Source: Cordilura impudica (taxonomy: Eukaryota; Arthropoda; Insecta; Diptera; Scathophagidae). From it: 64,000 nucleotides of DNA. Location: the NCBI GenBank assembly GCA_963682025.1, contig OY821517.1, positions 96,083,946-96,147,945 of the forward strand, read 5' to 3'. Shown here piece after piece: positions 22,491 to 38,764 of this stretch (positions are counted from its first letter, which is position 1; each line of letters begins with the position of its first letter). The notes below the pieces were generated by a model that made no database searches, was not told the origin of the DNA, and worked only from the letters and a program-made list of their open reading frames with translations. The position numbers and the translations under genes were made by a program.

Positions 22491-23009
22491 TTTACACCAG
22501 TTTGAAATAAATGTTGTAAATCAACATATTACAAATATTCCCGTCTTGCTTTTTGTTGTTATATACTTTATTTGAAATACTGTTTACAACTTTATTATTT
22601 TTGTATTGTTAAATCAGAAACATATTGTTCATTGAATTTGTAGTTATAAATATTTTTCATTTTTTCCTTACTTCAATTTGAACTGTTAATAAAACAACAT
22701 CAATTTATATACACATTCTTAAATAGATTGTTTCATTTGAATATTAATAAAACAATACTTTTTTAACTATATGATTTGTAACACCCCAAAATTTAAGCAG
22801 ATTTATTTCATCGTTGAACAGGTGCAGGTTGACTACCACGTAGGATTACTCCGATGAGGTTAGTTCATACAAGTATTTCCATTTCGCCTTTTTAACTACA
22901 TTGGAAAGCAACTTATTACAAATATTTCCATTTCATCGTTTTCACTGTATAAGTGAGTTGTAAAGGTGTAAAAAAACTGTTTGCAATTGCGACTTGCACA
23001 TAAAAGCAT
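22491..23009 (+). other. Unique segment inside Helitron 2b
   Basis: AT-rich, no recognisable protein; lies between the tandem array and the gene remnants and has no match in Helitron copies a or c that I can see. Confidence 0.4.
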
Positions 23010-23425
23010 AGCATATAGGCCGTACTAGACTAAATGGAACTCTAGAGAATCCGATCAGACCCAAATTCGTATCGAGTCTCAACGAGTTAGACAATCTGAG
23101 TCGAGAAATGCTGAAACGCCTGAGCAAACCCAATAACGTCTTGATGCCAAAAGATCAAGACAAGCTTTGTGAAGAGAAGCGGAAATGCCCGAATCTTCTC
23201 AAGTGCGTCTAGAAATCCAGCGGCCGACATAAGCTTTTTCTTAACATAATGCACATAAGAGGACAATCTCTTACGGTAGAAGGTATCAACTTAGAATCTC
23301 CCTGTTTTTCTCATAGACAATTACATGTTGTCTGTTCTAGAGCTGGGAGCCAGCAGAATATTTTCGTATATGCACAAGAAGGAAAAACCAGAAATGTGTA
23401 TATCCCAAAGCTCGAAAATAACTAA
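23010..23425 (+). pseudogene. Remnants of the Helitron Rep-helicase gene
   Basis: Two blocks of a Helitron ORF brought together by a large internal deletion. 23010-23220 reads RIESQRVRQSESRNAETPEQTQ (one frame, broken by stops), the arginine/glutamate/glutamine-rich N-terminal repeat seen in many insect Helitron proteins. 23231-23425 reads KLFLN...RGQSLTVEGINLES, CFSHRQLHVVCSRAG, NIFVYAQEGKTRNVY and a TAA at 23423-23425. These match Pif1-type helicase motifs V and VI (usual: TINKAQGQSL, CFSHGQLYVACSRVG, LFVYAP.GKT.N). The Rep nuclease and most helicase motifs are missing. Confidence 0.8.
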
Positions 23426-24629
23426 TATTCGTAACTTTTAGACATCATACACACAAAATAATCCATGAATAAACATAGTTAGTTGTAAGGGTAAGCAGGC
23501 TGAGGCGCCAATGAGGAAATTCCCAAAAAAAAAAAATTAACTTATTCCCCGAAAAATTTGGGAATAGCTTCACGATGAACAAGTGCCCCAAATGTTTAAA
23601 AAAAGCTCTCCAAAAGAAATGAACAAATACCCCATACTGCTCTCAATATGTGTCTTGCAATTAACATATTTAAAATCTGTATTCTTTTCAATAGCATCAT
23701 TTCGGTACGCGCAGACGCGACGCGGTCGCGGAACACAGCTTAGCTAAAATATCGGAATGATCTGAAAAATATAATTTGGAAATAAAAATAAGTTGACAAC
23801 AACTCCGCGGCAGCAGTGGTGTGGCTACCGAGCGACGCGCTCGCGGAACACAGCTCAGCTAAAATATCGCAATGATCTGAAAAATATGTTTCGGCGATTA
23901 AAAAAATAGGCTAAAATAGGGATTAAAATAAGTAAACGAGAACTAAGCGGCAGCACGAGTAGTAGCTGCAAGGAAGCGGCGCGAAGCGCGCGGACGCGAC
24001 GGATGCAGACGCGACGCGCTCGCGGAACACCGCTCAGCTAAAATATCGCAATGATCTGAAAAATACATTTAGCACGGGTGTGGCTGCCAAACGCGCGGAA
24101 GCGGACGCGACTCGCTCGCGAAACACAGCTTAGTGAAATGACGTATGATAAATTTTATCTACGAATGTGAAATAATTACCTGATGATCAAAATAGGCCAC
24201 ACATTTACTATAAGCAGTTGCTTAAAGAAACATTGCGACACAATATTATACGTCGCATTAGTCTTTCATTTCTGAAACTTGAATTTGAATGAAGTTTTAA
24301 AAGTTCTGATTCCTTTAATTTGCGAACCAATCCATTATATTTGATGTTTATAAATAAACGGAAAAAAAAAACTTAAAGCGGTTTCGCAGCTTATTTTTGA
24401 AGCATTTTTGCTGCAGCATCTTATAAAAAACTTAAAATTAAAAAATCTAAAAATTTTTAATTGAAACAAAAAATGAATTTACTGCCCATACAAATTTTTG
24501 TTGAGAAAGTTCATTTTATTGGGGAATTTGTTAATTGGGAACTAAGTACTCAGCGCCTGGTAAGCAGAGTGAACCATTTTTCAGGTCGAAGGCCTTTTTA
24601 TCCCGGGCAAGACCGGGTAAAAACAGCTA

Positions 24630-27801
<3,172 letters not shown>

Positions 27802-27821
27802 AGTAGAAACTCTTATTAAAA

Positions 27822-28613
27822 ACAAGTAAGAAAATTATAGTCGGTCTAGCCCGACTATACGATACTCTATACCATGGTTAAGAGACCCTATCTATTCAGT
27901 CCAACTAATTGGATATAGCAAATATGCCTAAACCAAATTTGAGTGACATTTTTATTAATTTTTTTTTTGCTGCAGATATCAAAAAGTTCATTATCGGATA
28001 CTATATTTAAATGGGGACTAGGTCGAAAAATGGACCGATCCTGACTATATTTGGTAAAGTCACTTATACTTTGAAAAAATATATACAAACCGAATTTGAG
28101 AAAAATCTGTGCAATATTTTTGTTTTTTGATAGATTTAAGTGAAGATCGGGAAGCAGCTCTATATGGGGCCTATGACTAAGAATTTTCCTGTAGGGAGTA
28201 TTTTTGAACTACTGATTAATGGATGTAATAAACACATACAAACCCAATTTGACTGAGATCTATATGATAATTTGGAACTTATGGCAATTTATGTCGATTT
28301 CATAGGGGTTATTTGTATGAGGGCTAGGTCTGAACATGGACCGATTCTCACGAGTTTCAATAGCGTTCATCCCATGGCGATTGAAGCTTATATACCAAAT
28401 TTCATCAAAATATATTCATATTTGCGACCTACAGTTTGATTACAAGTTTTACATGGACACACAGACGGACGGACGGACATCGTTAAATCGAATCAGATAG
28501 TGATTCTGATTCGATCGGTATAATTAAAGATGAGTGTAGGTCAGATATTTTTGGTTGTTACAAACAGCAGCACAAAGTCATTATACCCAAACCACATAGT
28601 GGTATAGGGTATA
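27822..28613 (-). mobile_element. H element copy H3
   Basis: Reverse orientation: begins ACAAGTAAGAAAATTATAG at 27822 and ends GGTATAGGGTATA at 28613; flanked by A on both sides (T|T on the element strand). The palindrome is slightly damaged (GTCGGTCTAGCCCGAC). Confidence 0.85.
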
Positions 28614-30083
28614 AATACCGCGTGGAAATATAAAATATAGAATGCAACATTTATGGCTGACAGTCAAGCGACAAACAATAGTAAAATACCGTAACGATGA
28701 TCGATAATTTGTGATGTACACTAGCGATTAGGTAGGGCGGTAACAATAATGATTTTTTACAGAGCCTAAAAGCGACTTCGTATTCTTACACAATCTTCCC
28801 GTAAATCGAGTACTCTATCAGAAAAACTTAAAAAAATTTTTAAGTAAAAAAAATAAAATATTCGTGTACGTTTTTATTGAAATTGACCCATATATATAAC
28901 GTATATCAAATAAGGTATATAAAGTATCAAATGAATATTTAAAAACCTTCCGATAAGAGTTTTTAAAAAATGTTTGTTAACTCTGGAATAAAAGGTAAAA
29001 ATTGAAAATGTAAAATTTTTAAAGTACGCGATGGAACCCAAAATTTGTTTTATAGTAAATTCGTAATTTGGTGGTTTTTCAAAACTTTTAAATTCGGTTT
29101 ACACTACGAGAGGAGGACATTTCATTGTTATTTGTTACTAAAATTTTGCCGTTCTTTTAATTAACTCAATTCTCTGTTTCAAAATTATCCGTAACCAAAA
29201 GTAATTGCGGATAATTTTTCTCTACATTAACATTTAATTTCATATTCACAAAAAATAATTAGTCTGTGATTTATACTCATAAAAATTGGTTTAATCAAGT
29301 TTTTTTTCCTCACTTAACAATTTATGATATTGCATGGCTTTTTTATAAAACTTTTCGAATTATATTTCTACGGAAACTTAATAATTCTACAAAAATGAGC
29401 ATACTCATATTTTTTTTCGAAATGATTATGGAAAAGAGTGTTCGTTTTGACTTTTATTACGTACAAGCCTTTTTCTATTAAATTGTCTCTTGTGTTCTGG
29501 TAATTCTATTTAAGTTTGTTTACTCTGAGGTTTTTTTGTTGGCTTTAGAAAGTAAGAATAACATAACCAACTCTTTTCCTTTCGTTAAGGAGGATACACA
29601 TATTGTGAACTTTATGCATATTTATGCAGTGTAATAAAGGTGACCTTTGTTATAAAATGAAACAATTTATTCTATTGGTTTTCCAATCCTCTTTGTCTTT
29701 ATAGTTGATTTCTGTGCGTAGCGATTCTACTTTTGTCTCCTCAATCGATTCAAAACGGTATACGCATAGTAATCTTTTCATTTTATTGAATAGTATTTGT
29801 TAAATGATACTCATATCAATCAAATTTGTGCGAAATGCTTTTGAAGCACCAATGCATTGTGAGGCAAAAAAAAAAAATCTATCCACTTGTGTTCCTCTTT
29901 GTGTGAATAGGTCCATGCAAATGACGCATAACACTCAAGTAATACTCTTGGTTAACAGTTTGACCCAGTGGAAGTAAATCAGAATGTACCATAATATTCG
30001 AAGAAAACTTTCAACATGATCTTAATCTGTTACCGATTTTGGCTCGAGTTTGTAGGCATAGATCCAATTTTCTTCATACATAA
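28614..30083. other. AT-rich stretch, no gene
   Basis: Short frames only, none recognised. No inverted or tandem structure stands out. Confidence 0.4.
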
Positions 30084-30428
30084 CTAGAGGACCCCTGCTG
30101 CTCCGCAGCATTACATTACATTATATTAATTTTTATAATATGTATAATACCAAAATTTGCCAAGAGAAGTTAATGTACAGTAATGTCAAAATATGCCAAG
30201 AGAAGTTAAGGTACAGTAAAAGTAAAGTTGATTCTCCACGCATAACTTTCATCAAACCCAACGAATTTAAGCAGCTCAAAAGAAGGAGCGTGATCCACTG
30301 AGTGTTCTTAGACCTATGTCAACAGCCTACGTTAATTAGAACTCTAGTTATAGAGGTTTGAGAGAAGAAAAATATTGCAAAAAATTTTGAATGTAAAGTT
30401 TATTTATAAATTCTTTTAATATATAAGA
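30084..30428 (-). mobile_element. Small Helitron, family 4
   Basis: On the minus strand it starts TCTTATATATTAAAAG and ends with hairpin GCTGC-GGA-GCAGC, AGGGGTCCT and CTAG; flanks A and T. 345 bp, non-coding. Contains the ~187 bp unit also tandemly arranged at 5019-5300. Confidence 0.7.
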
Positions 30429-32276
30429 TGATGCATTTCACTGCATTCTGGAAATCAGAAAGTACTTTTCAAACGTTTATTTTTTTGAAATTTCACCATG
30501 TAAGGAACCAGTCCAGATTTGATGCAATTAAGTCCTAAAATATATAGTATTTCAAAATTCACACACTAGTACAGCTAAACAGTCAAAAAATTCTTGGTGT
30601 ACGAATTGGTAGTGGTTAGGGCTCGTGTACTATCTGAATTTGTATCATATTGAAATATGTACTTCGTTTTGATTACACCGTTACTTTTTAATAAAAATAC
30701 ATATCGAAAATGCAAATCCTTTTTTTGATGAAATTGAAAATGCGAGACATGCTGTCCCGAGTGAGATGACCAAAAACTTCGTCACTGCCAAAGGACGTTA
30801 GATCAAACCGAAATAGACGTTAGACCGAACCGATATGAGTTTTGTCAAAGAAGAGCATCATAATATATTTTATAGTGTTTAAAAGTAAGTGGGACAGTTC
30901 TGTACAGTTAGTTGGTGACGCTTTTTTACATGACTAAAGCAGAAAAGTAATACATGAAATTGAATTAATTTTGTGCTTGACAGCTATTGTGTATAATTAT
31001 TGCCAGAATCATATGGAAGTTCTTAAGTATAAGTGATTATGTGAGTACATCGAAGAATATGTCTACCATTAAGTGAACATGTTTGTTGGGTTTAGATGGA
31101 GGAAACGTGAGTGCGTGTTGTTGTATGTGTGTATGTCTACTCATATATGGAAAATTTTCTTATTTATTCGAATGTTTGAGTTATTTATGTTATTTTATGG
31201 ACAATTAGAATTTATTCTACGATTGTAATCGTTGACAGGACTTTTTGTGTAGATAAATTAATACTATATAAAATTATAATCCCAACAGTAAACTGTCAGT
31301 TCATACTGATAAATAGTTTAGTAGTTTGACAACTACATTAGAACCATAAAAATCATTTGTCATTATTTTTTTATAAGCTAATAACTGACTGCCTACCGCC
31401 ATCAAGGTATTTTGAATATATCGAAATTGATTGCACTTATTACGTGTTACTATAATGCCTGAATTTGAATAGAAAATATAACCCTTGGGAGCCTCTAAAA
31501 AACTACGAAGTTCCTTAGTTACATTATATAAGCTGTTTTCAGCTTTGTGTAAATTTCTAAACCATTTTATACAAATTAGTTTTGTATTCCTTCACTTAAC
31601 TTGGACAACTAACTGGAAAAAAAAGTTGCTGAATCTTTTCTATAATTATATGATTTCTCAAAAATCATTGCAATCATTTAGCCGAAATCATTTTCTCACG
31701 AGTCTTTCTTTTTGTTGTGAAATACGAAAAACTTATACTGAACTCTATTCTTTACCCATGTCATATAGTTTTGTTAATTCGATGACATAACCGTAATATG
31801 TTTTGACCAAATATGACTTTTTCCTTTGTCAAATGCTAACGTCATTCCTTAAAAACTTTGCTGAAATCGTTCAGCTGTTAAACATTTTATTGTTACAAAC
31901 AAATTTCTTCTTATAATTTGCGTAATTTCCGTTATAATTTTGTCAGTTTCCTCACCTCTCAATACATTAAAAAAAAAAACAGTTTTTTTATGCTGTCAAC
32001 CTTACTCACGTAGGCACAAATGTTATATAACTTAACCACAACAAACATTAGTGTTTAGCTGTATTTGATAACAGTTAAGACTTTTTATTTATTTTTTGCT
32101 AAAAGTTTATTTTGTAAGATTCTAAGATATTTTCAGTTGTACCTCTTTGTTGTGAAAAGCCTGGTTTATTTTTTTTCAAGTTTTTTTCTCACATTTACTT
32201 ATTCTTAGCATTATTTATTACTTGAATAATCTCTACTCAAACCTGTCTAACCAATCCATATATCTTCTAAGCATAA
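30429..32276. other. AT-rich stretch, no gene
   Basis: A local ~22 bp duplication ('gacgttagatcaaaccgaa' / 'gacgttagaccgaaccga') lies at 30794-30840. Frames are short and unlike known proteins. Confidence 0.4.
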
Positions 32277-32646
32277 ACTATAATATTAATAGGCTATTCG
32301 ATTTCTTGTGACCGATGTTTTGTTTTGCCGTTTTCTCCCGATTTTGACCAAACGTCTATTATTTGAAAGGTATTTCTTTTTAGCCATTTTGCAGATTTAC
32401 AGATTTTTAAAATTTTTCCTTTATTTTGAGTAAATTGCATTTAAAGTTGCTACTAACACATATATAAAATTATACATATGCTATGTGTGTTTTATTAAAT
32501 TATTAAATTAAATTATTATTTATTTTTTAATGTGTTTGTTAATGAGTTTGTTACCTTCATTCACAATAACAATAATGAATTGGCTAAGTTGAAAAATAAA
32601 GATGCCTAGAAATTGCACTCGAATTTCGAGCGCTGGAATCTGCTAG
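32277..32646 (+). mobile_element. Small Helitron, family 1, copy a
   Basis: 370 bp. The 5' end ACTATAATATTAATAGGC is a mutated form of copy b's TCTATACTATTAAGAGGC. The 3' end has hairpin CTCGAATTTCGAG, 12 nt and CTAG at 32643-32646, followed by T. Intact where copy b is interrupted by H4, so it serves as an empty-site reference. Confidence 0.8.
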
Positions 32647-33649
32647 TAATTATAAAGGAACTCATTTCCTGCAGTTAACCAAAAGTCGTCCGATTTGAAT
32701 GAAACTTGGGTTCTTAGCTAATTTGAGGCTTCTGAGTCCAAAACCGTTGTTAAAATTTACCTATCCCTCCTGAGAGCCTAACAACTTGCTGTTCACAAGA
32801 GCGAACAGTGGCCACTATTCAACATATCTATTCATTACTTTAAAATACTCTACAATTATATTATTTTATATGGCATGTAATTTCTTTATCATGGCAATAT
32901 GTAACATTGCCATTAAAATAAATTGTTACTCAAATCTTGGTTGCATTAAATATATTAGAGAAAATCTAGAAATTTTACTTTTTCTAGTAACTAAACATCA
33001 ATTATTGTTGATGGTGCGCTTTAAAGCAATGATGATGCATAACATTGCACTTTTGGGCACATCCATTTAATTGACTTGTGGCAGCCTTTCAATTTACAAT
33101 GTCTAGACTTTCCTTCTGGCTGCACAATAGCAATGTGCTCAGAGTCCACCTTTGGCGTGTTGCGACTTAAAAATTCTGGAGATTTTTGTAGCTGTTTAAA
33201 ATTTTTTTGTGCCATAGGTCTTTCCTGATTTGCTTTCGCAACAAAACAATGTAGCTTCCAGGCGTTGACAAGAGAGGAACTCAAAAGTGAAACAAACAAT
33301 GGCCAATACCATTTTTTAGATCTGATATTTTCCTATAATTTTGAATGGCGTTGTCATGTAAATAAACACCACCCATGCCTAAGTTATAATTATAGAACAA
33401 AGATGATCCAAATTGGTACAAATTATTACTTCCTTATTATTGTTTATTTACTCATATTGTTAGTCCGATTCACCACGGTTTAATTGGTTTCCTGTTTTCA
33501 ATAGTGCTCTTCCCATTTTATTATTGCGGACAGTTCCAGCTGCACAAAATTTTTTCTCGCTCAGTAAACACATTAAATAGTAGGCCGTGCAAAAGTTATC
33601 AAAGTAAACTCTATGACGATTGGGGTTTTCGACATTTTCGACATTATTA

Positions 33650-34808
33650 TCTATACTATTAAGAGGCTAGGCGATTTCTTGTAACTGATATTTTGTTCTA
33701 CCGTTTCATCCAGATTTTGACCAAGCGTATATTATTTGAAATGTCTTTCTCTTTAGTCGTTTTGCAGATTTACAGATTTTTTAATTTTTTCCTTTATTTT
33801 GAGTAGATTGCATTTAAATTTGCTACTAACACATACATAAAACAAGTAAGAAAATTACAGTCGGTCTAGACCGACCATGCGATACCCTATACTATGGTTT
33901 AGAAACCCTATCTCTTCGGTCTAACTAACTGGATATAGAAAATAAACAAAAACCAAATTTGAGTGGCATTGTTATTAATTTTTTTGCCTGCAGATATGAA
34001 AAGGACATATCGGGTGCTATATTTATATGTTGACTAGGTCAAAAAATGGACCGCTCCTAACCATATTTGGTAAAGTCACTTATATTTTAAAAAAATATAC
34101 ACAAACCAATTTGAGAAAAATCTGTGCATTATATTTGCTTTTTTTTGATAGATTTAAGTGAAGATTGGGAAGCACTCTATATGGAGCCTATGAGTAGGAA
34201 TTGTGCAATACGGATTATTTTTCGACTACTGATTAATGGATACAATAAACAAATACAAACCCAATTTTACTAAGATCTATATGATAATTTGGAACTTATG
34301 GCAATTTATGTCGATTTCATAAGGGTCATTTGTATGGGGACTAGGTCTCAACATGGACCGATTTTCACCAATTTCAATACCGTCCATCCTATAGCCGGTT
34401 AAAGCTTACATACCAAATTTCATCAATATATGTTCGTATTTGCGACCTGTAGTTTGATTACAAGGCTTACATGGACACACAGACGGACGGACGGACGGAC
34501 ATCGCTAAAACGACTCAGAATGTGTCTGAGCCAATCGGTATAATAAAAGATGGGTCTAGGTCAAATATTTTTGGAAGTTACAAACAGCAGCAAAAAATCA
34601 TTATACCCAAACCACGAAATGGTATAGGGTATAATTATACATATGCTATGTGTGGTTTATTAAATTTGTTAATGTGTTTGTTAATGAGTTTGTTATCTTC
34701 ATTCGCAATAATAATAAACCATACAAGTGTTGGTTTGTGAATTGGCTAAGTTAAAAAATAAAGCTGCCTAGAAATTGAACTCGAATTTCGAGCGTTGGAG
34801 TCTGCTAG
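33650..34808 (+). mobile_element. Small Helitron, family 1, copy b, with H4 nested
   Basis: Begins TCTATACTATTAAGAGGC after an A and ends hairpin CTCGAATTTCGAG, 12 nt, CTAG, before T. Without H4 it is 367 bp, matching copy a. It sits in the piggyBac gene and, when removed, the piggyBac frame reads through (R-F-N-N-N-N-V-E). Confidence 0.9.
33842..34633 (-). mobile_element. H element copy H4
   Basis: Reverse orientation, ACAAGTAAGAAAATTACAG to GGTATAGGGTATA, with (GGAC)n at 34483-34500. The flanks rejoin to 'cataaaattatacatatg', as in the uninterrupted Helitron 1a ('tataaaattatacatatg'), showing insertion without target duplication. Confidence 0.9.
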
Positions 34809-34900
34809 TTATTATTAAAGCGTAAAACTACATTTATGTCGGTAAAGGTTTCACGTGACGTACTCTGCTTTACTATTTTATTTCTAGCCATTGATCATAA

Positions 34901-36181
34901 ATTGAAGAGCAGCCAACGTTCGCGCTTGCAAACAGCAATGTTTACCGTTGTCTAGAGTAACTGCATTAGCGTTTTTTGTTTTGTTTTCTGTTTTGATTCT
35001 ACTTCTTTTATTAATTGTTGAAGAAATTACGTACTTACAATATTTATTTTGTTAACGCGAACAGCGGCCGAAAATGGGTTAACTCATATGTTTACAAAAC
35101 ACATAGCCACTCACATTAATACTGACTTAAAATTTTAATACTGCATTATCAATTCTCTAATATTAGTTAAGTTCCTCATGGCTGGTATAACACAACCTGG
35201 TCAAATGCCTAAGTAGAAATACAAGTGTGTAACAGATTATAATGTGTAACAAAGCAAATATTAGCGAAACCATTTAATAAACTTTTTAATTAACTAATTA
35301 TCAGCCTCATTAAGTATTCACGCTTGCTTATAGGTTCTAGTGCGATTTTTTAACTTAGACCACTCAAACTTTCAGAACAACTGAAAAGCAGGGACAGGTG
35401 AAAGCAATATCTCTTTATCGTACTAAACATATTCAGGCCGTATTCCATGTGCAGTATATGTATTATGTACGATAATGGTTTATATTTACAGATCATAAAC
35501 TTTAACAGGAGCAGTATAAAATAAAAGTGGCTGTCTCAGAGCCGCTAGGACTACCACATAATATGTTATCTGCATTTTTAAATGATGTGTACAGGTCTTT
35601 GATTGGTATATTATTATATATAAAAATTAGTTAGTTGTGAAGCAACTGAGACTCCCGTTGAAAAATGATTGCAATAGTTTTTGAGAAAAGATACTTTTTC
35701 TTGAAGAGGTATTTTTTATCAAAGACATTTTTCAGAAACTTGAATTTTTTCATTTTGCTCAACGGTCTTGAATTTTAAGATAAAGCCAAAATTTTGGGTT
35801 TTCTAAACGGACAACAATAAAGATATTTGAAGCCCAATTCACAAAAGCCAATCATTTTCCTCTGTGATGCGTAGTTTTAGAGATATATGCGATTTTGTGT
35901 TCCCCGCCAAAATCGGCCAACTACATGGATGGATCGCCCAAGTGGAATATTAAAACCACTTTGTATTTTGCTCTACGACGACAGTGGCTGAAAATTGTTT
36001 TTCTTTTCCTAAAAATCTGTAACTTTTGAACCGATCAAAGTATTTTAGTAACTCTTTTTCTAGTGGGTAGATATTTAGTTGAATTTAATTAAAACAGATT
36101 GAGTAATTTTTAAGGAATTCTAGGTCAAAGTTGAACTTTTTATTTTTTTAACTTTTAGCGTGAAAGATGGGTTTTTATTTT
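34901..36181. other. Unassigned stretch, probably an unidentified old repeat
   Basis: 35630-36180 reads like decayed repeat DNA ('gaagcaactgagactcccg', 'ctaggtcaaagttgaac') but has no partner in the window and no clear termini. No gene recognised. Confidence 0.35.
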
Positions 36182-36973
36182 TATACCCTATACCACTATG
36201 TGGTTTGGGTATAATGACTTTGTGCTGCTGTTTGTAACAACCAAAAATATTTGACCTAGACCCATCTTTAATTATACCGATCGAATCAGAATCACTTTCT
36301 GAGTTGATTTAACAATGTCCGTCCGTCCGTCCGTCCGTCCGTCCGTCCGTCTGTGTGTCCATGTAAAGCTTGTAATCAAACTGCAGGTCGCAAATATGAA
36401 TGTATTTTGATGAAATGTGGTACATAAGCTTTCATCGGCCATGGGATGAACGCTATTGAAATTGGTGAGAATCGGTCCATGTTCAGACCTAGCCCCCATA
36501 CAAATTACCCATATGAAATCGACATAAATTGCCATAAGATCCAAATTGTCATATAGATCTTACTCAAATTGGGTTTGTATGCGTTCATTACATCCATTAA
36601 TGAGTAGTCCAAAAATGATCCCTTTGACCCCATATAGAGCTGCTTCCCGATCTTCACTTAAATCTATTAAAAAACAAAAATATTGCACTGATTCTTCTCA
36701 AATTTTATTTGTATACATTTTTGCAAAATACAAGAGACTTTACCAAACATGATTAGGATCGGTCCTTTTTTGGACCAAGTCCCTATATAGATATAGCATC
36801 CGATATGAACTTTTTCATATCTGCAGCCAAAAAAATTAATAAAAATCCCACTCAAATTTGGTTTTTGCTTATTTTCTATGTCCAGTTAGTTGGGCCTAAG
36901 AGATAGCGTCTCTAAACGCATGGTATAGGGTATCGTATAGTCGGTCTAGACCGACTATAATTTTCTTACTTGT
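36182..36973 (+). mobile_element. H element copy H5
   Basis: Full length, with the longest core of about eight GTCC units (36317-36350). Perfect terminal palindrome. T flanks. Confidence 0.9.
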
Positions 36974-37011
36974 TTTTATTAAAAAATGTCATATTTGGAT
37001 TTTAATAATAA

Positions 37012-38764
37012 CTAGATGTAATCCGGTGTGCTTTGCTACACCCTCCCCCTCCCCTCGAATCTTTGTGAAAGGGCTCACGCAAAGTCCTAAGGCTCTCACT
37101 AATACAGTAATTTAGATATATCACATTTAATATTAATTTTGTGTGGGGGCGCCACGCGCATTTGTCCAATCCCGCCCATTTTTTTGTCTGACTACTCACG
37201 TTAATAATAGATGACCTGAGACAAATTTTCAAGGCTTTCTGTATCACATTAATATATATGATATTTAAAATTTACTTTGTATGGGAGGTGCTACACCCGC
37301 TAAAAATATTTAAAAATATAGCACTTCCCATATCCGCAGTAAGACTCTGTGAAAATTTTTGGAAGATCAGATGAGTAGTTACGGAGATTACCTCCTAATA
37401 ATATAGATTATTAGCATAGATTTTTTTATTTCAGTGCTTGCTGATATACAATGTTTTTTGTTTTTTCATTAGGTACAACAATTATCAGATTTTTCGCCGT
37501 TCGTACCCTGGAGCAAGCTACATGTAGATGGATTATCCAAATTAGATCTGGCAACACTTAATTAGTGGCCTTGAACTAAGAATATCATTTGGAAATTTTT
37601 CTTTTTAGTGATTTTTGATTTTGCCCATTTTTGATTTTGAAGATTTTTTGGGCGATTTTTATTTTTCGCGATTTTCGGTTTTGGCGATTTTTGAATTTGG
37701 CGATGTATTTTCCACGACAAATTATATTTTTTTTATATAGGATTTTATATTTTTATTGGACTACTTACATTAATATTTGATGGAGTCATGCAAAATGTGG
37801 AGTCTTTCGCTTTTATAGTACACCAGTTATATGATATTAGATATCTACTTTGCATGGGCGGTGCTACGCCCACTGCTCCGATCACGCCCATTTTTTTGTT
37901 CGACTAATCACACAAAGAACCTATGAGCTCAGGCAAAACCAGAAATCCCTCTCTTTTACAGTACTCTAGACATATGACATTAAATAGTTACTTTGCATGG
38001 GGAGTGCCACGCCCATTGGTGTGAACCCGCCAGTTTTTTGTTCGACTACTCATACTAAGATCTGATAGGCTGGTGCAAAGTGTCAAAGCTTTCTTTTTTA
38101 GCACACCAGTTATATGATATCATATATTTACTTTGGATGGGCGGTGCCATGCCCACTGCTCCGATCACGCCAATTTTTTGTCTAACTAATCACATGAATA
38201 ACTTATGGGCTCACACAAACTCCCAAGACTCTCAATATTAAAGTAATCCAGATATATGGCATTTTATATTTACTTTGTATGGCAGGTGCCACGCATATTG
38301 GTCCGATACTGCCCATTTTTTGTCCGACTGCACACATTAATAATAAGTGGCACCAGACAAATTTGCAAAAAGCCCTTTCTATCACAATACTCGAGATATA
38401 TAATATTGTACTATTACTTGTATGGGAGGCGCCACGCTCACTTATCCGATCCCGCCCATTTCTGGGGTAGCAACTAATATTAACAATAGGTGACCTCACA
38501 CAAATTTGCATAGCTGTCCCTATCTGGCACTCAGTATATGTATATGTGATAATAAAAATTTAATTTGTGTGGGAGGTGCTAAAAATATTTAAAAATTATA
38601 GCCTATAGCATTTCGCGTATCCGCACTAAGACTCTGTGAAAATTTCAGGAAGATCAGATGGCTTGTTACGGAGATTACCTCCTATAAACAAACAAACAAA
38701 CAAACAAACAAACAAACAAACAAACAAACAAACACACATTACGTCTTTATTATATTAGTATAGA
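37012..38764 (-). mobile_element. Helitron family 3, copy a
   Basis: Minus strand starts TCTATACTAATATAATAAAG, followed by (GTTT)n (complement of 38686-38735), and ends with hairpin GGTGT-loop-ACACC, GGATTACAT and CTAG; flanks A37011 and T38765. The body is ~150 bp diverged repeats with 'gggaggtgccacgcccat'-like and 'gtccgatcccgcccattttt'-like wording. No coding remnant. Confidence 0.85.

Larger units (their letters stand above)
33021..34900 (-). pseudogene. piggyBac transposase, C-terminal half, split by a Helitron
   Basis: Minus strand, in order: FTDINVVLRF (about 34835-34865), interruption by Helitron 1b, then NVENVENPNRHRVYFDNF (about 33590-33650), CTAYYLMCLLSEKKF, AGTVRNNKMG (~33530); a broken middle; then LVNAWKLHCFVA, PMAQKNFK and C-x4-C...CPKVQC at 33021-33270. 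FDNF.TAY.L..L and GT.R.NK are piggyBac DDE-domain wording with a catalytic Asp in FDN; VNAW.L and the Cys-rich end are the C-terminal part. Stops and frameshifts near 33430-33480. No piggyBac termini identified. Confidence 0.75.

Noticed and set aside
35620..35660. Possible Helitron 3' end ('agttgtgaagcaact' hairpin near CTAA)
   Set aside because: The hairpin is only ~2 nt from the putative end and no matching 5' terminus was found.
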